Positions 22,624-34,701 of a DNA stretch of 64,000 nucleotides are shown here, in pieces. Source of the DNA: Uloborus plumipes (Eukaryota > Arthropoda > Arachnida > Araneae > Uloboridae); contig JAXGGA010002910.1 of the NCBI GenBank assembly GCA_038373865.1, positions 1 to 64,000 of the forward strand, in the 5' to 3' direction. Position 1 is the stretch's first letter. Each line of letters opens with the position of its first letter. The translations under genes and the position numbers were made by a program. The notes beneath the pieces were generated by a model. That model ran no database searches. It was not told the origin of the DNA and saw nothing but the letters and a program-made list of their open reading frames with translations.

Positions 22624-24611
22624 TACACTTAAAGAAAGGATTCTTTTGGACTACATATGTTATTTTCAAGCTTGGTATCTAAACTCTTTTCTTCTCGTTT
22701 TTTGGAATCTGAAGTAATCCTTTCCTCATGTGTAGAGCTTGCAAGAATTCAATAATATTGAAAATTAATTATGTATTCATTTCAGTCTTCGTTAATGGTC
22801 AGCCCTTCACAGACAGAAAAATGATATTAAGAATTGAAAAGTGCCTAAGAGTCTGCAAATACGTTTCGATTTCTCATTGCAAATTAATGCTTTGGTACTC
22901 TATCTATCAATATCAACATCAGATATTGTATTCAGGCTTTTTATGATTTATGTTACTGGTGTTGTTTTTAATACACTCTTGCTCAATTCTCAGCGTTAGG
23001 ACAATATTGATTTTTTTTTTTTTCTGACGTTTTGCTCTAAAATGCTTTCAAAGAAGTTTTAAATTTATTTTACAAAAGATTCATCTGAAAATTTCGGTTT
23101 TAAGATCATGCGTTGTAATAATTCATTTTAGAGAAGACATTTCCACTAATTCCAATATCATTTCAGAACATATTTAATTGGACAATTTATATCATTCTGT
23201 GTTTGATTTTATTGGTTGATATTGAGTTCTGTTGACACCCGTCTAAATGCTCCTTTAAGAGCATTTAATGTACTCCAAATAAAATTGTGTTTTGAGCATT
23301 GACATATGTGATTCATATCCCTAAATTTAATCAGGAAGAATCAGGAGAATTAGAGCAATGGTGGTTGCATTATCTTGAGAGAGATTAGCAGTTCTTGATA
23401 GTAGCAGTACCCAACTGAGTATGGGAAGGAGGGGGGGGGGGACTTTTTGGAGACCGCACCTTTGAACATTTTAGGGTTAGTTTTCTCTCCTTTATGGGGG
23501 TTTTGTGTAGTTGTGGAGGGAAGTGGTGCTCTATTGCTCTTAGGGGAATGAGCAATTGAGCATTTCAAATCCCTAATTTGTTTACTTGTGAATTTTTCAT
23601 GTTTTTGTGAAGGCCGTCACGACAAGATTTGAATTCTCGCTTCGACCAAGTTTCTTTAATTTTTCCGGAGCGTTTAGTGCTATGTTTTTCTGTTGGCTGA
23701 AAATTTTGCATTTTAACAGAATTTTTCAAGTTTACAGTTTTTTTTTCTTTCTTTTTCTCTTTTCTTTTCTTTCTGGTTGGTATTGAATGGTAATAATTCA
23801 ATAAGTGTCTTTTAAAAGCAGTCAGTAGTAACGATTTGGTTTCAAATATGACTGCTTATTATTTTTTTAAATCGTTAAACATCAAAACTTTGCCTTTGAT
23901 GTTTAAAACAATGCCCCCTAGAAGCATATTTTAGTCGAATTATAAACTAGGATTACGAAGCTTATGAGGTGAAAACAAAATTGATTAGAACTGATACTGT
24001 ATTCTTTCACGTGTATAATTACAGTAATTATGGTTGACATGAATTATTCATAAGCTAGTTTCGTATAACGACCGACGTCAAATTCTAACCAGAACTGATT
24101 AGTCCTTTTCCTTCCAAAACACTCACTCACTACGCAGCAAAAATTTTTAACTCGAAACCAAATAAAATGACGAAAAAAATGACATGCTATTCGTGATGAA
24201 GTAGCGACATCTACTGGACCCTTGTGTGCGCCTCATTTCGCGTAATCTCAAAATAAATGTCCTTGGAAATCGTTCAATTGTGAATCACTCACGTGGGACG
24301 CGACACGTGCAAACTGAGAGCTCTGTCCCCGTCAACAACGGCGGAGCGGAAATGAGAACAACTCGCTTTTTTCCCCTACAGTAGGGAAAAATATTATTGA
24401 GTTGCAGAGAGCTGAGCTCGTTCGGGCGATGGCTGCTGAAATGGGTTTATAATTATCTTTTCTTTTTTTTTCTCTGGTTAGAGAAAATGAATCTTGATTA
24501 CTTGTGCAAGAAGACATAAAAATAAACAAATTAATATTAGGCTTATTTCTTCTTTTTTATAATTACGTTTTAAAATTATATCTTGAAACTTTTGTAAAAT
24601 TCTTGAAATAA
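22624..24611. other. No recognisable gene
   Basis: Mixed AT-rich sequence. A G run of about 12 lies near 23428-23440. The complement of 23615-23640 (GCGAGAATTCAAATCTTGTC) faintly resembles a tRNA T-arm, but no A box is seen. Small frames have no family resemblance. Confidence 0.4.
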
Positions 24612-24948
24612 TAGTAGGAGATAGTTGGGAGGAATGAGACGGCGGGAGGAATGGGACAGCTGCATTTATGTTGAAATAAACTGTGAAATAATGTTTAGTA
24701 GTATGAAATATGTTAGTATTGGTAGTAGATAAAAAATACTAACATTAATATGTTAGTATTATTATTATCATGACCATTATTATTATTATTATTTATTTTT
24801 TTTGAAGTTTTCTTTATTTTATATCGGTATACTTTAAATATAGATTGTGCGGTAGATGTAGCAGCTGGGAATATTTTTTCATCTTTTATTTCAACACAAA
24901 TGCAGCTGTCACATTTCTCCCGCTGTCCCATTCCTCCCGCTATTCTAC
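24612..24948. mobile_element. Inverted-repeat MITE with GGGAGGAATGGGACA repeats
   Basis: The left arm reads GGGAGGAATGAGACGGCGGG then AGGAATGGGACAGCTGCATT. The right arm is its inverse (AAATGCAGCTGTCACATTTC, then CCGCTGTCCCATTCCTCCCG). The match runs for about 60 bp. The GGGAGGAATGNGAC word is itself doubled in each arm. The centre holds a TTA microsatellite and a copy of the microsatellite-linked repeat (24798-24840). The exact ends and target duplication were not resolved. Confidence 0.65.
24798..24840 (-). repeat. Microsatellite-linked dispersed repeat, copy 2 (partial)
   Basis: TTTTTGAAGTTTTCTTTATT, then ATATCGGTATACTTTAAATA: the inverted form of the end of the 10001-10096 repeat. It follows a TTATTATTATT array, as in the other copies. 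Confidence 0.65.
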
Positions 24949-26427
24949 TTCCTCCCCCCCCCTACGTAAGCAATATTACGTAGTTAATTTTGCCGACATA
25001 TTATGCAATAGTTATCGTTCTATCATAAACCGTTGGAAAACTGTTACGTTTTAATAATAATCCCGTCAGCTTAAATTCAAATATTTTCTAGTCTAGTATA
25101 TTTTCTTATTTAAACTGCAATTAAAACCATTTTTTCAAAACTTTAAAAACAAAACAGAATGTGAAGCTTTAATAAAATATTTCTTAATCTTTCCCAATTG
25201 AGATAATTAAAATCTCCCCCCCCCTCTTCATTTCTTGAACACCAAGACTGAATTACGCTTTGAAATACGTATATTGTCCCAAAAATAGCTTGGACACTCA
25301 TTGTGGTTATATTTGAGTATATTTTTTGATTAAATGTATATATTTGGTAAAAAAAGCATCTTATTTACTTAATTGTAAATTTTAAAGTAAAACTTACAAA
25401 TTTTCAATGAACCAATAATCATACATTTAAAAGGACTAAACGGGGTGCGTGCACATTAATATTTTTCAGAAATAAGGATTCGCTATAGTTTTATTAATAC
25501 ATTAAGAATATGAAAACGGCCGCAGTGTTACTATTAAAAAGAAAAAATGCCTATGCAAAATTTATTACTGTGTGTCAATCAATTGCACCAAAGAAACAAG
25601 AAAACAAAGTGGAATTGTTTAGACGGCACGAACAAAACATGCCCGTCGACATATTTCAATTTAAACCCCAATTGGAAAAAAAACTACTAAAACGGAAACA
25701 AGCAAAAAAAAAAAAAAAAGGTACAAAAGAAACAAAGTTTAAATCCTAAAGTACAGTACAATTAAAATTTTAACTTTTAAGTTTATTATAACTGCGGCTG
25801 TACTTCTTTTTGTTTGGTGAGTCATTTTCTAGTTGTGTTATGAACCTTAATGCGATAATTTTCTTCTTCTCTCTTTTTGCATAAGTTTATAAGTATCGAT
25901 TTTCAACTAAATTAAGCTAATCTCTAATGAATGTACAGGAATATTATTTTAGCATCAAAATGTATCTAAAATGTTCAAATAGTGAAATTAATGTTTGTGT
26001 ACTATCCTTGTACGCCTAAAAAGTACAGTGAATTTATAATGATTAAGCATGTGAAAAGCAGCCATCATGTGATGTAACTTACATCACCCCCGAGGATCCC
26101 CTCTGTACCTGTCATTCAAGATGACTTACCATCATAGGAAGGCGATGTAACTTACAGGTGTTACACACATTTAACGAAAAAGAATAAATAAAAAAAATGC
26201 AATAAAAGGTTTTCATGAGAATCAAAGACTTCTATTTGGCGTAAATGAAAAAGTTAAATTTATCTTTAACAGTCGAAATTGAAGTTTTTAATAGATTATA
26301 CTATTCTGATCTTTTTTATCCTTATTTTTAGAAATATTTAATAACTGAGCATCAAAAATGTTAACAATAAGTACCTATTGCAATTTCTTGCTCCTGATAT
26401 AAAGCTTCGATGATTTATTTATAGACT
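24949..26427. other. No recognisable gene
   Basis: AT-rich. C-runs lie at about 24953 and 25218. A Lys-rich 79-codon frame at 25510-25749 (+) resembles no family. The segment 26065-26160 has GATGTAACTTACATCACC and a second GATGTAACTTACA, a small local repeat. Confidence 0.4.
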
Positions 26428-26640
<213 letters not shown>

Positions 26641-26656
26641 ATTATTATTTTTTTTT

Positions 26657-26750
26657 TTTTGAAGTTTTCTTCATTTTATATCGGTATACTTTAAACGCGA
26701 TATTTTGAACAAAAGCGTTTTAAACGCACTCTATACCAACAAAACGCTAA
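26657..26750 (-). repeat. Microsatellite-linked dispersed repeat, copy 3
   Basis: The complement reads TTAGCGTTTTGTTGGTATAG, GCGTTTAAAACGCTTTTG, AGTATACCGATATAAAATGA, AGAAAACTTC, the same order as 10001-10096. It directly adjoins the TTA array. Confidence 0.7.
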
Positions 26751-27516
<766 letters not shown>

Positions 27517-27537
27517 CCAGTAATAATAATAAATATT

Positions 27538-27666
27538 AAAATACAGAAGTACGACTATGATGTACTAACAACATGGCATTCTGGGATAGAAGAGGAAGGC
27601 CTATGAATGAGCGGTTGCAATAATACATTCATAGGGAAACGATACATTCAATGCAATAATACATTC

Positions 27667-27718
<52 letters not shown>

Positions 27719-27832
27719 TAATAATAATAATAACTTTTAAAATATACAAGTACGACTATGATGTACTAGCAACATGGCATCCAGGGATACAGAAGAAGTC
27801 CTGTTAAATGAGCGGATGCAATAATATATTCG
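27538..27832. repeat. Duplicated ~93-bp unit, each copy preceded by a TAA array
   Basis: Unit 1 (27538-27630) and unit 2 (27739-27832) share GTACGACTATGATGTACTA, CAACATGGCAT, GGGATA, ATGAGCGG and GCAATAATA. A TAA array at about 27668-27733 precedes unit 2, just as the array at 27389-27512 precedes unit 1. GCAATAATACATTC also appears a third time at about 27653. The pattern suggests duplication of an array-plus-unit module. Confidence 0.85.
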
Positions 27833-28880
27833 TAAGCAAACTAAACACCTTATTTTAAAGCAATAGTGCAAATTGATGATCTACGTTAATAGCAATAAAT
27901 ATGACACTGAAATTAGTAAAATCCCTTATTGAACACAAACAAATATCCGTTCCTCTAGAACTGTTTGAAAGTTTTCAGAAACAAACAAATACAAAATAAA
28001 TAATTTATTATCATAAAACGAAATTGTTACTTTGAGGCGAATTACCCTGACAGTCAAGCAATTTGCCCCACTCCACCAGGATATATGTTCCACAAAAAAT
28101 AACATTATAAAAGTTATTGTAGTTGAGAAAAGTGGTAGTAGTTTGCAGGAATAATGCAAATCATTATATGAGTAACATAACAAAAATGTAAATTTAAGAA
28201 ATGAGATTTTTCATGATTTTGCCTTATACTTTCGGCTTTTAGCTCTATTTTGTTTTTAAAATTGGATCTTTAATTGCACATTGAAAACTTTTGGTGCAAC
28301 TACAGGAACAAGTCTTATACATTTATATCTGATGTGAGGAATATCCCCTGTCGGGACAAAAGTGGCGCAAATAACTCGTTAATCAAATGGGGCATATAAA
28401 CTTTTTGTGAACGTCAACAGTTTTTATAAATGTTTTTGGTAAGGTGAGACGTAGCTCCGCGACTTACCATAACAAAAGCAAAAAAAAAAAAAAAAAACAA
28501 TAATAATTTAACCAAAAGCAACAATTCAGTCTTATCTAAAATTCGAGTAGTACGAGAATGTGGGATAAAGGGAATTTGTGAAATATATACTCTATTTTCA
28601 GAGGCAATCTATCTGGTAATAATTTACCTATTTAGTAACACATTTAGTCTATTCTAGTAAGAGAAAAGTTATCCCTGAAGAAGTAACCTCTCATATGATA
28701 ATACAAGAAATTTTCAAAAATTGATACTTATATTTTAATATGTTTTTTTCAAGTCAAGAAATTTTTTGTTGCAATAAAATGATGAATTTCTTATTAACAT
28801 TTTAAATATTAACTGAAACCTGCTAATAATCAGTGAATCTTATTCATTTAACATTTAGCTTATTTTGCTTTTTAACGTTT
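27833..28880. other. No recognisable gene; possible repeat fragments
   Basis: TTTGCCCCACTCCACCAGG at about 28063 resembles inverted GGGGCAAAGTG words in the next feature. Nothing else is supported. Confidence 0.35.
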
Positions 28881-29175
28881 TATGCAATTAGCCAAGAAAA
28901 TGTGGGCAAATCGAATGGGGCAAAGTGAAATAGTTCATTTCATTTACCTATTTAATAAATAATTAAACCACTTACGTACTCAGTAACTGAGTTATTCATT
29001 TGCATTTCTTCATTAAATAATTCATTTATTTACTCATCAATTTTCCTATTTTCTCATTTACTCATTATTTAAATTACTCATTTATTTTCTCTCATACATT
29101 AGTTAATGAATTCACTTATATCCATTTATTGCTTCATTGTTTATTCGTTTACTTATTCAATATTTTGTTTACTCA
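28881..29175. repeat. Dispersed repeat: GGGGCAAAGTG followed by degenerate TCATTTA repeats
   Basis: GGGGCAAAGTGAAATAGTTC is followed by about 230 bp of imperfect TCATTTATT/TTACTCATT words. The segment 43690-43935 is the inverted counterpart: degenerate AATGAATAAAT words, then AATGAACTAGTTCGC and ACTTTGCCCC. Flanking sequence also shows weak similarity (CACTGATTATTAGCAG versus CACTAGTTATCAGTAG). Confidence 0.55.
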
Positions 29176-30538
29176 TTAATTTGATACAAAATATTGTTAA
29201 TAATAAAATAGAAAGCAATCTATTTGAAAATTATTTAATTTTTACCTTTTGCCCATGAATAAAAAAGAAAGAAAAGTTTCTACTTTTCTTTCTATATCTT
29301 TTTTACGGGTACAGCTTTACTGCGAAAAAAAAAATGATGCTCCATGCAAGTTTTATTAAAAAATACATTTATCTTTGTGCATTTCAATTTTTGAACCAAT
29401 TGTTCCTTTTGATAAAAATAAGTTATTTTAACTATTTCACACTATCTCGCTATTTTGCATCTCGTGTCATCTCCATCGATCAACCCGTTGCATAGAGAAA
29501 CAAAAGCGAAAGAACAACATCCGTAACTCGTTTAAGCAATACAGTATTTGTGACATTAAAATTGCAAAAATTCTACCTAACCTTATTCACTACCACCACA
29601 TTTTTGTAGTTCGAAACAGCATTCCGAGGGCGATAAAAAGGAAAATTTTTCCAAGGGGCGAAAACGTATTGCCCGTAAATTGCGTTTTACTGCGGAGTGA
29701 GTGTCGCTGCAAAATAGTTTGTTTTACAGAACAGCTTTCTCGAGTCAAAATGGAAATGAATCGGGTTACTTGCCGCAGGAAAAAGTGGATTTTTGTGTGC
29801 ATTGAGAACAGATAATTTTAGCAAATTCGCTAGGGCTTTTGAGAGAAATGAAGTTTTGTAAAAGAGACAAGTATTTATTTTTTTCATGTATTTTTTAAAT
29901 TTCACCGTGAAGCGAAAAAGTTCAACAAAACTCATCATTACTAACTAAGAAATGTATAAATTATACTAAATACTTTTGTTAGATCTATTGGTAATGCCTG
30001 CCCTTCTATGTTTCTCTTTGCATCAAGATTAATTTCAATTTAAAAAATTAGCTTTATTTTCATTTAATTCTTGATTTTAACGTCCTTCGCTTTTGCATAT
30101 TCTTTCATGATTTATAATAGCACTTTTCAATTATGTATATATATACATATGCTCATATTTAAAACATTTTTAATAGTCAACAAAATTTAACTGAAGTCCA
30201 AATTAAAAACTACGATTAGCGGATCTTTGGATGTAAAATCATGATCATCAAACCTAAAGACAATGCTAAAAATACTGTACATTATACATGTACCTTTCGT
30301 CCGGTTGTCCTGTTTTCCATTGTTCCTTTTCTTAATTTTACATTCATTACATTATTTTAATTTTACTTGCATTTTTAATCAGTGCGATGAACGGACCATC
30401 ACTCAGTTCGGAAAACAATCTGATAGAGAGCATATAGTAATCAACCCATGCCACTCCTACAAGAATAGGAATTAGTGTTAATCAGTGCAAAAGCTCAAAT
30501 TAGCGCTAAAGAAAGCCTGGGTTGGACTTGCTCTTAAA
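29176..30538. other. No recognisable feature; AT-rich
   Basis: No supported gene or repeat. Frames such as 29687-29938 (-) have no family resemblance. Confidence 0.4.
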
Positions 30539-30605
30539 ATACGTAATTTTAACTGACAACACGAGATGAGATTACAAATCTCGTGTTGTCAGTTAAATTA
30601 CGTAT
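30539..30605. repeat. Long hairpin, 28-29 nt arms, 10-nt loop
   Basis: The left arm (30539-30567) and right arm (30578-30605) are complementary except for one extra T. Shared core: AACTGACAACACGAGAT and ATCTCGTGTTGTCAGTT. The loop is GAGATTACAA. It could be a remnant of a foldback element, a snap-back copy, or a small-RNA hairpin. Confidence 0.9.
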
Positions 30606-30655
30606 TATTTTCCATTAGGTGCAATGAAAGCCCCACAGACTCTTAAAGGACTTTT

Positions 30656-30842
<187 letters not shown>

Positions 30843-30844
30843 AT

Positions 30845-31035
30845 TACACGTGATCCTAGAGATAGAGTATTATCCTCGCAAGCAAGTGGTCGCGGGTTCG
30901 AGTCCCGCCTTGACCGTGGATGTTATTTCATCCTCTGTGTGTCGTAAATCTGTCCTGTGTTTGTCAGGAGGCAAGGCGCATAGTACGTAGTCCTCATGTA
31001 TGTTGAAGTTAATAAAAATTAAAAAAAAAAGTATT
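30845..31035 (+). mobile_element. tRNA-derived SINE, 5' end truncated
   Basis: GGTCGCGGGTTCGAGTCCCGC (30888-30908) is a textbook T-arm with a pol III B box (GGTTCGAGTCC). Upstream ATAGAGTATTATCCTCGCAA resembles a D-arm and anticodon region. The acceptor side is lost in the microsatellite. A body of about 110 bp follows, starting GTGGATGTTATTTCATCCTC. The element ends in an A-rich tail (TTAAAAAAAAAA). The body opening is similar to that of the SINE at 44077. Confidence 0.75.
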
Positions 31036-31236
31036 ATTATTGCTATTAATAATATCAATAATAATAGGAATAATAGCTACATGACCCATGTCGTGTAGCA
31101 TTCGGGCTGGACAGTGAGATTTTAAAAAGCTGGTTTTAGCACAAATTGTCGAAAAAAAAATCAAAATGTGAATTTTTTTCTTTATATTTCATTGAAAGTG
31201 GGTAATTAAAAAAAAAATGATGCTTCATTTATAAAG
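31036..31236. other. No recognisable feature
   Basis: Begins with ATTATTATT/AATAATAA microsatellite remnants; the remainder is unremarkable. Confidence 0.4.
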
Positions 31237-31245
31237 TTGATAAAC

Positions 31246-31447
31246 AGGGACGTCATTTCGAATTTTTCCATGGGGGGAGGCAAAGGGTGCATACACAATT
31301 ATAAAATTACCAAAATTTACCAAAACTTTATTAAAATTTACCAAAAAGTGGCAAAAACACGCCCACTTGCATGCCAATACATTGATCTCCCAAAGTCGGG
31401 GGGGGGGGAGGTTCAATTGACCTCCCCTGCCCCCTAAATGACGGGTC
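31246..31447. mobile_element. GTCATTT-ended short element, copy 1 (8-bp target duplication)
   Basis: The left end is AGGGACGTCATTTCGAATTT. The right end is the inverse of AGACCCGTCATTTAGGGGGC. TTGATAAA flanks both sides (31237-31244 and 31449-31456). A G-rich tract near the left end and CCCCTGCCCCCTAAATGACG at the right are shared with 51116-51277. Terminal inverted repeats are short. A duplication of 8-9 bp is typical of Mutator, Merlin or hAT-class elements, or of a retroposon. No coding capacity. Confidence 0.7.
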
Positions 31448-31982
31448 TATTGATAAAGTTTTCAGGAAGCTATAGCATACCCCCCCATAAAAAAAATCAG
31501 AAATAATATTTGATGATACTGATATTTATCAGGTGTTAAAATAAACGTTTTCTTTTCTTATTTCAATGCAACAACTGTGTTTTAGAACAGACGCTGTAAT
31601 GAGTTTAGATCATATATTCATAGACATTTGTACCAGAACTGGGTTGAAGGGAAATACGTCAATCAAGACCGAACTTCTAGGAAAGGTGGAGTCAAGCCCA
31701 CGAGTTTCGCGATATTTGCACGCCATTTTGACCAACTCAGCTAACGGGACTCTATCCTGGGATGCTATATGTTAACGCAATGCGTTATAAAATGACAAAA
31801 TAAAATGAAACCGTTGTCTATATTTTATTTAAATAGTTTACAAAAATTATACTGCTATTTACCGATAGATAAAAAAAAATATTTTCTGATTTTAGCAACA
31901 GCCGAACTGTAGTTCACGAAACATTATTGCTTAATTCTCATATATACGGCAACTTGAATCGGAATTCTGCTGAAGAATTTTC
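31448..31982. other. No recognisable gene
   Basis: A 69-codon frame (31566-31775) has near-normal composition but no family resemblance. Confidence 0.35.
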
Positions 31983-32050
31983 GTGCTTACGGGGATTCGA
32001 GCTCCAGATCTTCGTGTTATTATCACGACGCTTTACCAACTGAAGGGTAT
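31983..32050 (-). tRNA. tRNA-Ile(AAU)-like sequence, probably a pseudogene or SINE head
   Basis: On the minus strand: TTCAGTTGGTAAAGC (D-arm and A box), then the anticodon arm TCGTG-ATAATAA-CACGA, a perfect 5-bp stem with a 7-base loop and U33, giving anticodon AAU. Then GATCTGGAGCTCGAATCCCC, a T-arm whose 5' strand is damaged (GGAG against CCCC). The acceptor stem does not pair well. This makes a functional tRNA unlikely. The intact anticodon arm suggests derivation from tRNA-Ile, either a pseudogene or a SINE promoter head. Confidence 0.6.
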
Positions 32051-32269
32051 AAATACTTGGCAGACTAAATATTTCAATTTTTAAAAATAAAACATTTAGT
32101 ATACATTAAGAAACTTTCAGTAAATTTTAAACATTCAACTCCATACTAAATTAAAAAAAATAAAGTGCCTATAAGGTTTTATGATTCAGTTTAAAATAAT
32201 AAGGAAGCTTCAATGATTGTTTTTTTTTTCCTCGGTTAAAAGATCTAACGCGAAATGTAATATATCATA
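32051..32269. other. No recognisable feature
   Basis: AT-rich; nothing supported. Confidence 0.4.
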
Positions 32270-33832
32270 CACTAGGTGGCCAAAAGTATCCGGACACTTT
32301 CAAAAATTCACATTTTTACATATAGCTCGAGAAATAAGTGATCAATTGTTCTTTAAATTTAGTCATACAAAATATAGGCTTCACCGAACATTTCCAAGTT
32401 GAAATTAAATTACCCTTGCATTTGGGGGACGACAAGAAGGGGGTTGAAAGAAAAACTGCTTTTTGACCATAACTCTTCGAAAATAGCTCGGAATAAGCTA
32501 TCAATTTCAGTAATTAATTAGCATACTATGTATAATTACTGTACAAATTTTTATGAACGTACCACTCTTACTTCTGAAGATATGAAACATTTTTGAAAAA
32601 ACGGCAATTTTATTTGAAGGGTTTTTGCTTATAACACGCAGAGTTTTTGATCAAACCTTATCACAACTTCAGGAAAGATGTCAAAATACAAGAGAAAGAA
32701 CATACTAAAACCGTAAATAAAAATATTGAAAATTCGATGAGATATGAACGTTAAAAGGAAATAATTTTTCACGGCGCATGCGCGAACGACAGAAATTTAT
32801 AACTACAAAAATATTGTAGCCTGATTTATACTGCATCTTATAAAAAAAGTTTCAGTTGAATATCATGAAAAATGAAAAAGATATCAGCGATCTAGTGAGC
32901 TGTATTTCATTCATTCGCAGGCAATACATAAATAGTGAGGGTCTGTCCACAAAGAGCTATTTTTAAATTAAAGGTTATTGCGTCGTCTTTCAAAACCAAC
33001 GTTTCAGAGGGTGTCCGGATACTTTTGGAAACGTACGTATAAGGTCTTTTTGGCCTAACAGACGAAATGTGACTTCTATGCCGAATATAAATTTTCAAAC
33101 TGTATACAATTTAACATTGAAAAAAAATGATCGATTGTCACCACACTATTTGTGGACAACCCCTCACTATTTATGTATCGTCTGCGACTGAATGAAATAC
33201 AGCTCACTAGATCGCTGATATCTTTTTCATTTTTCATGATATTCAACTGAAACTTTTTTGATAAGATGCAGTATAAATCAGGCTACAATATTTTTGTAGT
33301 TATAAATTTCTGTCGTTCGCGCATGCGCCGTGAAAAATTATTTCCTTTTAACGTTCTTATCTCATCGAATTTTCAATATTTTTATTTACGGTTTTAGTAT
33401 GTTCTTTATCTTGTATTTTGTCATCTTTCCTGAAGTTGTGATAAGGTTTGATCAAAAACTCTGCGTGTTATGAGCAAAAACCCTTCAAATAAAATTGCCG
33501 TTTTTTCAAAAATGTTTCATATCTTCAGAAGTAAGAGTGGTACGTTCATAAAAATTTGTACAGTAATTATACATAGTATGCTAATTAATTACTGAAATTG
33601 ATAGCTTATTTCGAGCTATTTTCGAAGAGTTATGGTCAAAAAGCGGTTTTTCTTTCAACCCCCTTCTTGTCGTCCCCCAAATGCAAGGGTACTTTAACTT
33701 CAACTTGGAAATGTTCGGTGAAGTCTATATTTTGTATGACTAAAGTTAAAGAACAATTGATCACTTATTTCTCGAGCTATATGTAAGAATGTGAATTTTT
33801 GAAAGTGTCCGGATACTTTTGGCCACCTAGTG
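32270..33832 (+). mobile_element. Foldback mariner-type MITE (CACTAGGTGGCC family), copy 1, 1563 bp
   Basis: The ends CACTAGGTGGCCAAAAGTAT and its inverse are flanked by TA (32268-32269 and 33833-33834). The arms mirror each other over about 680 bp, with only scattered mismatches. For example CTCGAGAAATAAGTGATCAA (32327-32346) recurs inverted at about 33757-33776. A third copy of the terminus (GTGTCCGGATACTTTTGG, about 33011-33028) sits in the centre, inverted relative to the left end, so 32270-33028 alone looks like a simple 0.76-kb MITE. Related copy at 55763-57326. Short frames inside are not coding. Confidence 0.85.
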
Positions 33833-33834
33833 TA

Positions 33835-34002
33835 CCTTCACCTGGCGGTAAAAAAGCATACTAGAGTTTCATTCCGTACGTATTCATTCTTCATTTGACA
33901 GATAGTACATATCTGCCAAGTTTCATGGGCATACGTTTTATTAGAATCACTTCTACTTAGGTCTGAAGATAGTACAATTTTTAATTATAATTAAAATGTA
34001 TA
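33835..34002. other. No recognisable feature
   Basis: Short AT-rich spacer between two foldback elements. Confidence 0.4.
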
Positions 34003-34701
34003 CCGTATGCTCGCTCAACGGGTCGTCTTAGATACATACTTCCAATTGCAAAAATGATAAAAACAAGGTGTGGAGTTACGGTATTAAAAATTTGAAGCGC
34101 AAAAAAAAAAAAAAAAAAATAGTCGAAAAATACAAAATCTAACTTTTCATACGGACTCCAGGTCCCCTAACTTATGTTTATGAAAAAAAAATCCCAATTG
34201 AAATTTAGTTCCAACACAAAAAATTTTGAAAGATTTGGAAAAAAAAATCCGATAAGGTATTCGAGTGCAAAGTTTAACGGCCCAGTGCAGAAAATGATAT
34301 TGGCACGCATCGCCTTTTCAATAGAATGACCGGTTGTCATTCTACTGAATCCGTTAGGGGCTATATTTCCCTCAAAACGTGCTATTTACAGCGAGCGTAA
34401 AGTGGTGTAAGTCGCAAAACGCTATGTTTTATATCTTGGGGAATATTGGTCGTTCTAATGTCAAACTTTTTGTGTTCGAGCTATTTTTTCTGCTCTTGTT
34501 TGCCCTAAACAAAAGTTACGGGACCTAGGATCCGCACAAAAAATTACATATCGTATTGTTTGACTAAAATATATATTTTTGGCTCAAACTTTTATTATTT
34601 TAACTCTGCACCTCATTTTTAGCATTTTTTCCATGAAGTATACATCTAGGACGAACGATTGCGAAAATAAAGATCATACAAGTTTAAAACGGATCACCCT
34701 G
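34003..34701. mobile_element. Degenerate foldback element ending ATCACCCTGTA
   Basis: The right end reads CAGGGTGATCCGTTTTAAAC inward. The left end (about 34003) is diverged. Inverted pairing inside is clear: CGTCTTAGATACATACTTCC (34025-34044) versus the inverse of about 34637-34656, and GGACTCCAGGTCCCCTAACT (34154-34173) versus the inverse of about 34517-34536. The ends resemble other CAGGGTG elements at 41104 and 44431. Confidence 0.6.

Noticed and set aside
23420..23445. G-run as a functional quadruplex
   Set aside because: Isolated homopolymers of this kind occur at several places (2983, 17180, 31398, 35208, 51140, 51243, 59730) and lengths may be sequencing or assembly noise.
23610..23645. 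tRNA T-arm-like word on the minus strand
   Set aside because: No A box or anticodon arm at the right distance.
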